A stretch of 64,000 bases of DNA from Allomyces arbusculus. Taxonomy: Eukaryota; Blastocladiomycota; Blastocladiomycetes; Blastocladiales; Blastocladiaceae. Position numbers and translations under genes: made by a program. The notes under the pieces are model-generated. The model was not told the origin of the DNA, made no database searches, and saw only the letters and a program-made list of their open reading frames with translations. This document shows, in pieces, positions 32,649 through 41,438 of the stretch. How positions within the stretch are numbered: the first letter of the stretch is position 1; every line of letters starts with the position of its first letter. The stretch spans positions 62,001 to 126,000 of the forward strand of contig JADHYV010000009.1 of assembly GCA_027604705.1 (NCBI GenBank), given 5' to 3'.

Positions 32649-33132
32649 TCAGACCTTGATGCACCGCGAGTGCGGCTTGCCCTTTGGGCATTCTTCGCAA
32701 AACGTCTTGCCGCCACGGGGCGGCCTGCAACGATTGGTCCGGCACCACGGCTCCTTGCCCTTGACGTAGCAGACGGTGCAGTGTTGCTGCTTGTCGCGCG
32801 AGTACCTGAACAGCGCAAAGCTCTCTTGTCAATGTCTTTGCCCACTCGAACACCATTCGGCAGTCGGCTGCAGCCCACATCACAGTGAGGAGAGATAGGC
32901 ACCAGCACTTGGGAATCAAGGCAGGGCCGTTGCTCATGCCATCGAACAAATCGTCACTCACGCCATTTTGCCGCCCTGAACCACCGCCATCTGCGTTGCG
33001 AAGGAGACTGGCCACGCCTTGCCCAGCCGGCACTGCCACCGCGATTGCGTGATGTGGAAAAATGTCGAGAGCGCTGAGCATGACGCCCAAGGCGAGGAGG
33101 GAGAAAAGCACGAGGCTCTTGAAGCGCCACAT
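32649..33132 (-). CDS. CWYS-family small secreted cysteine-rich protein (E)
   Basis: 128 residues, two exons. Exon 1 (32903-33132) encodes a signal peptide (MWRFKSLVLFSLLALGVMLS), a Gly/Asp spacer and ends ALIPKC plus the first two bases of the Trp codon. Exon 2 (32649-32805) gives WYSRDKQQHCTVCYVKGKEP, WCRTNRC, KTFCEECP and a final SRCIKV. The 97-nt intron has donor GTGCCT and acceptor CAG. Eight cysteines in the mature domain suggest four disulfides in a secreted protein. No TATA box was seen upstream, unlike several relatives; instead a long C-run on the coding strand lies about 50 nt before the ATG. Confidence 0.8.
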
Positions 33133-33182
33133 GGTTGCTTTGGCGAGGTGAAAATGGGAGAGGTGGAATGGGACGAGGGGAA

Positions 33183-33197
33183 GGGGGGGGGGGGGGG
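33183..33197 (-). repeat. C15 homopolymer before CWYS gene E
   Basis: Fifteen G on the + strand, that is C15 on the coding strand, 51-65 nt upstream of ATG 33132. Confidence 0.9.
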
Positions 33198-33443
33198 ATC
33201 GGGGTTGGGAGAGAAGTTTGGAACCGGGCAGCACACTGAATTCACATGGGAACGTGCACGGGGGACAGGATTGTGACGCTTGGAAGCGGTTGTAAATCTG
33301 CCATGTGTCTGCTGATCTGTTAGTTCTACATATTCGAGTGCACGTCTGCCGTTGCGCACAACGGTTTTGAAGCTCACAAGTCAATGAATCACAAGCCAGC
33401 TCGATCTTTTTGGTCATGTTCATCGACAGGGTCGTTTCCCAGT

Positions 33444-34082
33444 CGAAGCGAGCAAAGTGTGAGCTGAGAGCAGAGCAGGAGCAGGACAGAGCAGGACAGA
33501 ACAAAAGACAAACACGGCGCGTGTTCAACGATTCGACATGGCCGTCAACCAAACCAAGATGGACAAATCCATTTTCGCTCCTGGCCACCCGCGACAAGCG
33601 CCAGGCCAGACATGAACACCAACCAGCCCTCGCAGAACCGAGAAAAATAAAAGACAATCAAACACACGAGCGGCACCCCGACAAGCCCCCATATCCAACG
33701 ACCTCGTGGGCGCACCGCGCCGGGCGGCCCACAAGCGCGATAGGTAGGCTGTGCGCGAGCACGCTCTCCCCGCTGCCGCCGCGGCCATGCACCTACGGCG
33801 ACGGCTCCGACGGCTCCGACGGCTCCTTGGATGGCTCCTTGGGCGGGTACTTGCACGTCTCGCCGCTCTTCGGGTACTTGGGACACTCGGGACAGTAGTA
33901 TTTCTTGTTGTAGTACTTGCAGCCCGTGTCCTGCTTGCACCACCATTCGCCGCTATCAGGCTTCTTGTAGCACTTATTGCAGTGCTGGTAACCGTCGGAC
34001 GAGTACCTATCGTCGCGGCGCGCAGCGGCAATGCGGCAATGTCAGGTTCGTTCCTCGTCAAAATGAGCACTCGCCATGCGCA
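33444..34082. repeat. Segmental duplication, copy 1 (of 38701-39344)
   Basis: 639 nt nearly identical to 38701-39344 in the same orientation. It contains the second exon of a CWYS gene plus 349 nt of 3' flank and 76 nt of the preceding intron. The 3' flank is identical base for base. The intron part differs by one 8-nt repeat unit only. Confidence 0.92.
33793..34006 (-). pseudogene. CWYS-family orphan second exon inside the duplication (F)
   Basis: Preserves the TAG acceptor and an open frame of 71 codons: YSSDGYQHCNKCYKKPDSGE, WWCKQDTGCKYYNKKYYCPE, then CPKYPKSGETCKYPP and an EPS repeat tail, ending in TAG. The duplication ends in the intron, so the exon 1 that serves copy G was not carried along. 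No substitute leader exon with a TGCTG/GT donor was found in the 650 nt upstream. The exon itself is undamaged, differing from G by seven substitutions and one codon. That is odd for an unexpressed fragment, so an alternative first exon should not be excluded. Confidence 0.6.
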
Positions 34083-34738
34083 TCTCGGGAAGGGATAGGA
34101 AGGGGCAGGTTCCTGCAGTTTGCAGTGCGGAGACATGCATTGTAAGAACACCGGCTGATATCAGAGTTGTCACTCTTCAAGGACCTTGCGTTGACTGGGC
34201 AGCAACTTATATTAAAAAAGTACAGTCTTGCTACTTGCAGGACCGAAAGTCCGCAATTTCCTCGGCCCAAGCAAAGTAGCAAAGCAGTGAAGGTGCGAAG
34301 CAGAAAGAGATCGCGCGAGAGCAGAGAAGAACAGAGAAGCGCATGCTCAAGAGACCCGAGCTTATCTACTCGCGCGGTATATTTGAGTAGTGTGGTTGTT
34401 GCGGAGGGAAATGGCTGGACAATGTGCGTGATAACCTTGTCGCTACTTGGGACACCATTCAACATGACACAGGCTCTCCTCAGTGAGTGGAGAAGGGAGC
34501 TAGATCCACTGCAGTCGGCATGCCCGATTGATCGGTGCCATGAATGAGGGGCACGATCAAACCGCATCGGTTGTTCATTTGATTAAATTCAAATGGAGGC
34601 TCTTTGGCTGGAGAACGGTCAATCCAACAAATCCGCATTACATCCAGCCGCCACCGCCGAATCCCTCCTGCTCACATACCACCACGGACCACGGTCACTG
34701 CTGCATGTCACATCGCGCAAACGTCGGCGCAGGTCGCA
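34083..34738. other. Intergenic between CWYS copies F and I
   Basis: Lower in GC than surroundings. A 170-codon minus-strand frame (34058-34567) contains a hydrophobic Leu-rich patch but no ATG-started leader that could splice in phase to copy F. Confidence 0.35.
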
Positions 34739-35216
34739 TCACCCGCAGTGGTTACGGCCCCGGTCGTCGTTCCAGCACGTCTCGCAAGACTTAGTCCAGC
34801 CGCGCTGCCAGCACCACCATTGTTGCAGTGCTGCAGCATATCCTGGTAGTAGCACATTCGCCTCCGATAGCGGCGGCGGTTGTTGGGCAAAGACCTGCGG
34901 ACGAAAGTGACGCCAACGCCCGCCGAATTAGCGGGTAGGGAATCAGGCGCAGAAGCATGAAAAGATGCAATACTCAGCAGTCGGTACTTTGCGAGCAGTT
35001 GAAGCGTCGGCTCATTGGGCAGCACAGGCACTCAGCGGTCGCGTCGATGGGGAATTTGATCGAGGGAGTCAGGCTCGACGCGTCGGTCGTGGGGGTAGGG
35101 ATAGGGGTGTCGGCCGTCGACGTCGGTGTCGGTTTGTCAGGGGGGCTCGATGCCGTCGCAATGTTAGCGAGTGCAGTCTGCGCGGCGAAGAGCAGGAGCG
35201 TCACATTGTGGATCAT
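34739..35216 (-). pseudogene. CWYS subfamily 2 gene, disrupted (I)
   Basis: Exon 1 (34974-35216) is intact: leader MIHNVTLLLFAAQTALANI, a Thr/Pro spacer (TPTSTADTPIPTPTTDASSL) and the subfamily 2 end FPIDATAECLCCPMSRRFNC. It then stops at TGA where relatives have the Trp codon and donor. A second-exon-like sequence starts after CAG at 34895: RRRMCYYQDMLQHCNNG, then in another frame CWQRGWTKSCETCW, which equals the KYCETCW part of gene K. One frame change and a lost Trp/donor make normal expression unlikely. The 80-residue exon 1 product could still be made and secreted. Confidence 0.6.
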
Positions 35217-35719
35217 GGTGGGGTTGGTGTCGGTTCAGAGGCCGATGCTGTCCTGAGGGAAGCAAGCCTGGATCGGCCTGGGCGGTCTGAACCCGGTCTG
35301 CGCTGGGTGGAGAAGGGAGAGAAAACCGGGACAAATGGCGCGCAAAATGAATTGGTAGACGTGACGACGTGAGGCCGGCAATGATGGGTGCGCGTGCGGC
35401 GTGGACTCTGAGCTGATGGCGACGTAGATGCACGCGGGCGCCCGCAAACAGAATAATGAGCAGCGCGTGTCCAAAAACACTTCATCAAAGTGAACAACGA
35501 CATTCACTCGTGGTCACTTCGCAACCACCACGTCCAACCAACCAACCAAACGGTCCACAGAAACGAGAAAAATGTGCTCGAACAACATTCCGACAGAAAA
35601 GTAACCTAAACAATCTGAGTGGGCCGCGCGGCCCACACGACAGACGAGCGCGAGCATGCCAGCTCCACGCCCACAACGGTGGAAATGCCGCAGCGCGCCT
35701 ACGCCGGCGACTTGGGCGG
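35217..35719. other. Intergenic between CWYS copies I and H
   Basis: Upstream region of I and 3' flank of H. No gene supported. Confidence 0.4.
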
Positions 35720-36244
35720 TTACTTGCATTTCTTGACGTCCGGGTCATTTTGCGGGCATTCGGGGCAGTAAAACTTGTTCCCGTACATCTTGCACCCATT
35801 CTGCTTCTTGCACCACATCTGGCCGGTGGACTTCACGTAGCAAGCCGTGCAATGCCGTTGATTGTCAGACGAATACCTGCACGAGTGGTCGGGAGCAGCG
35901 CGGCGAGGCACGGTCAGTCCTCGATCACATGATGAGAGCGCGCACATCTCGCGACCCCATTCATTGGCCAAGTGGACGGAGACGTGCACGTACCAGCACA
36001 AGCTGCCGCCCTTGCTGCCGCCCTTGCCGGGGCCCTTGCCGGTGCCCTTCTTGATGCCGACCGTGCCCTTTTCAATGGGCGGGTGCAGGCTCTCATTGCT
36101 GTTGGCGTTGGTGTCGTGAAAGGCGCGCAGGGCGTTGATCTCACGCACGGGCGACGCAACCGCGACATTCGACGATGCCGTGAGCACGGCGAGCACGGCG
36201 AGCACGGCGAGGAGCGCGAGGAGCAGGGTCGTGGTGCACGTCAT
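35720..36244 (-). CDS. CWYS-family small secreted cysteine-rich protein (H)
   Basis: 135 residues. Exon 1 (35994-36244) encodes the leader MTCTTTLLLALLAVLAVLAV, a neutral spacer and a Lys/Gly-rich linker (KKGTGKGPGKGGSKGGS) ending LCW. Exon 2 (35720-35876) encodes YSSDNQRHCTACYVKSTGQM, WCKKQNGCKMYGNKFYCPEC and ends PQNDPDVKKCK. The 117-nt intron has donor GTACGT and acceptor CAG and splits the Trp codon (residue 84). A TATA box lies 165-175 nt upstream, within DNA shared with the promoter of G. Intact in every feature I can check. Confidence 0.82.
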   Translation of the reverse strand: MTCTTTLLLALLAVLAVLAVLTASSNVAVASPVREINALRAFHDTNANSNESLHPPIEKGTVGIKKGTGKGPGKGGSKGGSLCWYVHVSVHLANEWGREMCALSSCDRGLTVPRRAAPDHSCRYSSDNQRHCTACYVKSTGQMWCKKQNGCKMYGNKFYCPECPQNDPDVKKCK

Positions 36245-36726
36245 GGTGGAACGGGTGGTGGAGAGAGTTGAATGGTCGTAACGGGTTCGCGCAGTCGATA
36301 ATGGATCGGTTTCGCGCGCGCGGACGTTGCAGGCACGAGGGGAAAGATGGTGATGGCCCAGCTCGAGACGCATCTCGAAAAGAGGGTGCGGAGCGTGGCA
36401 CGGCCACGAATTTATACCCGCTCGTGCCGCAGAGGTCGGCGCAAAAACGAGAAATACTGAGCGCGTGGGCGGGCGGCAGAGACAGGCACGAGCGCGCATG
36501 CGCATGCACGTTCTGGACGGCCATGGCGGTGTCAGGTCAATCTGAGGGCGGCGGCCCGTCCTCCTAGTGGCGCGCTCACGACCTCCATGGTCCGAGGATG
36601 TGGCGAAGCCAAAGCTCCAGTTTCGCGTTGACGCGACAGTTTGGCGCGCCGCACACGGTGATTCGAGGCGCTGAAGCAGCAAGACATGGATCGGTTCCAG
36701 CACGTCACGCGCGGCCCCGGATCCCC
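36245..36726. repeat. Promoter-region duplication, copy at gene H
   Basis: Diverged repeat of 39622-40090. Best visible match is 36600-36726, with GTTGACGCGACAGTTTGGCG and CAAGACATGGATC shared with the G upstream region. Shows that G and H arose by duplication including their promoters. Confidence 0.6.
36411..36416 (-). promoter_or_regulatory. TATA box of CWYS gene H
   Basis: TATAAATTC on the coding strand, about 170 nt before ATG 36244. Gene G has the same TATAAATTCG core. Confidence 0.55.
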
Positions 36727-37855
36727 GACGCCGTGTGTGAAATCTGCGGTTGGGAGCGCACTCTTTTGGATCGGGTTTAGGAAGAAAAAAAATGATGTGC
36801 AACGTGGATTCTTGCAGCTGCGTATTCACGCCAGCTCCCTGATTACGCATGGCGGTGCGGAGAGACGCAACCGAAACCCAAACGGCTGGCTTCGGGTGGA
36901 GAGGAACAGATCTGCGTTGGACATGACAACGCCGGCGTGGAAGGTCGAGGCCGAACCGGGATGACGGCGCACTTGCCAGGTGGACAAGAACGCTGAGGAC
37001 GGCACTCGCATGAACAGCGGGTTGTACTCGTCGGACGGAGAGGTCTTTCGGTAAAGAAGGTTGCAATCTCCGCGTCGGAAATGCATATTAGAACTCATCC
37101 CCCGAAATGCGTCTGAGGGATGTCGACGTGACAAGGGACAAGGTAAAGCGGACTGTGCTGAACGAGACGTGGATCACACCTGTTGCGGAGGGCTATCCTG
37201 CCGATGAATTGAGCAAATTCTATTATCATCGCGCCCGTCAGCGCTGTCGCTGACTGGGCTGAAGGAACAAGTTCTTAAAAGCGAAGCTGCCAACCGTGCC
37301 GGGGATCAAGACCGACGTGGAATGTAGCACAAATGAAGAAGAGGAACCAAATCAACCACGACGTCAAACAACAACGGCGTGGCCCATTGCGATCCGACGC
37401 GAGAAACAGGTCGCACGGCCGCGTCCACATGAATGGATCCCAGCAGCAACCACCAAAATGGGTCGTGCAATCCGAGAACGCGTCTGCGCGTCGCCCATGC
37501 ACCCCTTGCACTCGTGCATGCTCACAATGCCATAAAGTACAAGCTCGAATGCGTTGCTCACCAGGATGACTTGATCGAGTGACATCGGACCAGTGCAAAT
37601 CAATTCGACCAACGTCGAATAAATTATTTGATCAAGGGGGAAACTTAGACTCTTTGCTCCGTGGAGTGGCCAAAGAGCACCAACTCCATACTGGCCCGAA
37701 ATGATCATTGTTGCGCCGGCGACTCTCCCCTGCCCACCAACCACCGCGGTCATGACCGCGTTGACAAAATATCAACAATTTTTTTCCAAAACTGTTTTCG
37801 ACAGATGCTGAAGTGACAAGAGTCAGCGCTCATCAAATCATTCAATGTCAAACAT
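36727..37855. other. Intergenic between CWYS copies H and J
   Basis: Over 1.1 kb with falling GC toward 37860. Short frames only, none with a leader or family motif. Confidence 0.4.
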
Positions 37856-38357
37856 TTATGTGATGAGGAACAAAACAAGACTCTGGTTGCGGAGCGGCCC
37901 AAAACAAACCCCGTGCTGCCAGCACCCGACGTTTTTGCAGTACTGCCGCATTACCTGGTAGCAGCACATGTGCCCACCGCAGTGGCGGCGGCGATCCTCC
38001 GTGAACCTATGCATACGTACGAGGGTGGTGCCGACGTGGCCGGTGGGCCGACTGACAGACTGTCACCCGCGCGAGATGTCGCAGTACGAACCAGAGATCG
38101 GTGCCCCGCGGTCAGTTGAAGCACCGGCTCATCGGGCAGTACGGGCACCCGGCGGTCGCGTCGATCGGGAGGTCGATGAAGGGCGTGGGCTGAGGCTTGC
38201 CGGTCGTGGGGGTTGGGATGGGTATGCCGGATGTCGGTATTGGTGTCGACGTGGAGGTGGACGTTTCGGCGGCGCCCGGAGCCATCGTGATGCCCGCGAG
38301 CACGGCCTGTGCGGAGAGAAACGCGAGGAGCGCGAGGAGCGTCGCGCCGCGGATCAT
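37856..38357 (-). pseudogene. CWYS subfamily 2 gene, disrupted (J)
   Basis: ATG 38357 opens leader MIRGATLLALLAFLSAQAVL and a Thr/Pro/Ser spacer, ending FIDLPIDATAGCPYCP and MSRCFN, then TGA at 38112-38114. Gene K has TGC at the aligned codon, so a Cys codon became a stop. Beyond it the DNA still reads to CTCTG/GTTCGT, the expected donor position. After a TAG acceptor at 38007-38008, exon 2 (37856-38006) continues FTEDRRRHCGGHMCCYQVMR and QYCKNVGCWQHG before diverging from K. Otherwise intact, so the loss appears recent. Confidence 0.62.
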
Positions 38358-38700
38358 GTTTGGGGTTGCGCGGGCGGCCCACTGGCCTCCCACAAGTGAC
38401 GTGACATGACCGTGTGAGAGGCATGGGAAGAGCGTGGCCGTTCGGAGCACGGTTGGAATTGGGTGGACAAGGGAGAGAACGCCGACGCAGAAGCAGTGCT
38501 CTGATTTATCTGGAAATGGAGATGGACGTGGGGATGGCAGTTTGATCTCTGAGCTGATAGCGACGTGAGCGGCCACCAACGCGCAAGCATCTTTTTCGTC
38601 TCAACCTACGGCTCGCGACGGTGCCAATGCGGACCTCTCATGTCGCACGCGGTGCCTGGGGGCCGTGTTGCGACAGTGGCAGCACCAAGGAGAAAAACAA

Positions 38701-39344
38701 CGAAGCGAGCAAAGTGTGAGCTGAGAGCAGAGCAGGAGCAGGACAGAGCAGGACAGAACAAAAGACAAACACGGCGCGTGTTCAACGATTCGACATGGCC
38801 GTCAACCAAACCAAGATGGACAAATCCATTTTCGCTCCTGGCCACCCGCGACAAGCGCCAGGCCAGACATGAACACCAACCAGCCCTCGCAGAACCGAGA
38901 AAAATAAAAGACAATCAAACACACGAGCGGCACCCCGACAAGCCCCCATATCCAACGACCTCGTGGGCGCACCGCGCCGGGCGGCCCACAAGCGCGATAG
39001 GTAGGCTGTGCGCGAGCACGCTCTCCCCGCTGCCGCCGCGGCCATGCACCTACGGCGACGGCTCCGACGGCTCCGACGGCTCCGACGGTTCCTTGGGCGG
39101 GTACTTGCACTTCTCGCCACTCTTCGGGTACTTGGGACACTCGGGACAGGTGTATTTCTTGTTGTAGTACTTGCAGCCCGTATCCTCCTTGCACCACCAT
39201 TCGCCGCTATCAGGCTTCTTGTAGCACTTATTGCAGTGCTGGTAACCGTCGGGCGAGTACCTATCGTCGCGGCGCGCAGCGGCAATGCGGCAATGCGGCA
39301 ATGTCAGGTTCGTTCCTCGTCAAAATGAGCACTCGCCATGCGCA
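38701..39344. repeat. Segmental duplication, copy 2 (of 33444-34082)
   Basis: 644 nt. Carries the second exon of functional gene G, its 3' flank and the adjoining end of the intron. See the copy at 33444-34082 for the comparison. Confidence 0.92.
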
Positions 39345-39621
39345 GGCCTGCATCATCATCATCATCATCATCATTTCAGAACCCATCGACATCGACATCG
39401 ACGTACCAGCATTTCTTGCTCCCGCCGCCGCTGCCGCTGCCGCCCTTCTTCTTCTTCTTTTTCTTACTCGCATCCACTCCCGGCTGCAGACTCTCGGCGT
39501 CGCCAGTGTCGTCGACGACGCGCAGCTCGTTCACGTCGGGTACGGGCGACGGCGTCGACGTGGCCGCGAGCACGGCGAGCACGGCGAGGAGCGCGAGGAG
39601 GAAGGTGGTGGCGCGCGTCAT
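39050..39621 (-). CDS. CWYS-family small secreted cysteine-rich protein (G)
   Basis: 141 residues. Exon 1 (39407-39621) encodes leader MTRATTFLLALLAVLAVLAA, a short acidic spacer (VNELRVVDDTGDAESLQPGV) and a Lys7 run plus Gly/Ser linker ending SKKCW. Exon 2 (39050-39260) encodes YSPDGYQHCNKCYKKPDSGE, WWCKEDTGCKYYNKKYTCPE, CPKYPKSGEKCKYPP and an EPS repeat tail. The intron (39261-39406) contains a CAT microsatellite, has donor GTACGT and acceptor TAG, and splits the Trp codon (residue 72). TATA box about 185 nt upstream. Divergently paired with gene K, with 804 nt between start codons. The strong positive charge of linker and core suggests binding to acidic surfaces; that is inference. Confidence 0.85.
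39351..39374. repeat. CAT microsatellite in the intron of gene G
   Basis: Eight CAT units at 39351-39374 on the + strand, followed by TTCAG. Absent from the duplicate at 33444-34082, whose homology ends just before it. Confidence 0.9.
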
Positions 39622-40090
39622 GGCGGTAGATGCCGGTGGAGAGTGGTGGGGAGGGGAAGGGGGTCGCGGCGGGGTCGTGCAGTCGGGGATCGGGGATCGG
39701 GGCTCGGGTGCACGCGTTGGGTGTGGGCAGAGTCGGGGAAGTCGGACCGGCTTGAGACGCAGCTCAAAGAGGAGGTGCGACGGCACGCGGGCGCGCCGCG
39801 AATTTATACAGACGCGCGACAGAGGCCCACGCGCGCAACGACGGCGGCGCCGCGCGCGTGAGGGCCGAGAGCTCGGACGGCCGCGATGCGCGGGCGCACG
39901 GTCGCGGCGTGTCAGTCTAGGGGCGGCAGCCCTGCGGCGCGCGCGGCCGTGATGGCCTGGTGATGCGGCGCAGCCTAGCTCCAATGCCAAGTTGACGCGA
40001 CAGCTTGGCGCGCCGCTCACGGTGGTTCGAGATGCTGAGACTGCGCAAGACATGGATCAGTCGCGGCGCATCCCTGGCCCCAGATCCCCA
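39622..40090. repeat. Promoter-region duplication, copy at gene G
   Basis: Counterpart of 36245-36726. The clearest match is 39965-40090, with GTTGACGCGACAGCTTGGCG and CAAGACATGGATC shared with the upstream region of H. Confidence 0.6.
39803..39808 (-). promoter_or_regulatory. TATA box of CWYS gene G
   Basis: TATAAATTCG on the coding strand, about 185 nt before ATG 39621. Confidence 0.55.
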
Positions 40091-40425
40091 TTGCGGTGGG
40101 CAAGAACTGGGGGCGGCAATGCGCTGCGACATGAAAACGGCGGGCGCGCGTGTTTGGCAATGGGCGGTCGGGCGCGCGGACGCGCCGCACGTAGTCTTCC
40201 ATCTGGTGCGCTGCCGTGCTGTGCTCCCGGCGAGCGGTCGCGACCGCGCTGCTCGACCACGCTGCCTGTCCGCGTTGCTCGACCGCCCGTTCTCGACTGC
40301 ACTCCTCCTCGAAAACAACAACTCGGCAGGGGCACGAGCACGACGGCGAGCACGCTTCTCCACCCAGAGCTGAGCGTATTCACGCCAATTTTCCGACCCG
40401 ACCCAACCCGACCCAAAAGCCAAGG

Positions 40426-40938
40426 ATGATCCGCGCCGTGACCGTGACGCTGCTGCTCGTCGCGCTCCTCGCCGCGCAGGCCGCGCTCGCCGACATCACG
40501 ACGGGCCCGGGCGCGACCGAGACGCCCACGCCGACCGCACCAACGTCGACGACCGACCTCCCCAACCCGACGCCCACGACCGGCGACGACACGAGCCCGA
40601 CGCCTGGGACTGACGTGCCCATCGACGCCGCCGAGTGCCCGTACTGCCCCAGGGGCCGGTGTCGCAACTGCCCGAAAAGAAACGAGTGCTGGTGCGCTTC
40701 CGATCGTCCCTCTCTTCACGGTCGCGGTGCGGCGCGCGCAGTTTGCTCACCCGCCTCGTGCGGCGCAAGGTACTCGCCCGACGAACAGCGGCATTGTCGT
40801 GGAGAGCTTTGCTACTACAAGGACATGCGGCAGTACTGCACGAACGGCTTGTGCTGGCAGCAAGGACGCAGAAAGTATTGCGAGACATGCTGGACCGACG
40901 AGCGCGGTATCGCGCATTGCAGCCGACAGAAATGGTAA
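40426..40938 (+). CDS. CWYS subfamily 2 secreted cysteine-rich protein (K)
   Basis: 144 residues, the only intact member of subfamily 2. Exon 1 (40426-40691) has leader MIRAVTVTLLLVALLAAQAA, a Thr/Pro spacer (TETPTPTAPTSTTDLPNPTP) that is probably O-glycosylated, and an extra Cys cluster, ECPYCPRGRCRNCPKRNECW. Exon 2 (40770-40938) gives YSPDEQRHCRGELCYYKDMR, QYCTNGLCWQQGRRKYCETC and WTDERGIAHCSRQKW. The 78-nt intron has donor GTGCGC and acceptor AAG and splits the Trp codon (residue 89). Compared with subfamily 1, HC is followed by a longer loop to CYY, and the first exon contributes four extra cysteines. Opposite orientation to I and J. Confidence 0.82.
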   Translation: MIRAVTVTLLLVALLAAQAALADITTGPGATETPTPTAPTSTTDLPNPTPTTGDDTSPTPGTDVPIDAAECPYCPRGRCRNCPKRNECWCASDRPSLHGRGAARAVCSPASCGARYSPDEQRHCRGELCYYKDMRQYCTNGLCWQQGRRKYCETCWTDERGIAHCSRQKW

Positions 40939-41438
40939 GGCCGGTGCGCGGACCGACGCGACGCGCTGCGCGCGATCCGCGCGGCGTCGATGGGATGGGA
41001 CGGGGATGCGTCGGGTCGCTGGCCGCGAGGGGTGGTGGGCTGCATTGGGTGCGCTCGTTGGCGGCGGCGGCGACGGCGGAGGGAGGTGCTGTCAGTTTTG
41101 AAGTCGTTTTGTTGATTTGGTCGCTTCTGTGGTGGCGAAACAGTCTCGGTTCGCCGTTTTGTCGTGGATCAAATCAACATGAACAATTTGTGGATGTCTC
41201 CAGTCAGTCAGCGTATGGCGCGGCCCATCCACCCAACTGACCAGCACCGTCGGTCGGTCGGTCGGTCGACGGGCACGATGGGTCGATGTCAAACGATGTA
41301 GATGAGCACAGCTGCGACAGAAAGCCAGGAAACAACAAGCACCAATGAATTCGCGCAACCAACTAATGCACACGCCCGTCACGCCCGCTCACCCAGCCAT
41401 CCCGGCGCACTCATCCCCCTCACCAACTACATCTAGTC
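40939..41438. other. Convergent intergenic region
   Basis: 3' flanks of gene K and of the TRM2-like gene. A short GGTC repeat lies near 41251-41268. Nothing else seen. Confidence 0.4.

Noticed and set aside
39276-40053. Long + and - frames of Arg/Ser over the G promoter region
   Set aside because: Compositional frames in GC-rich repeats; the gene G model uses ATG 39621 with leader and splice sites.
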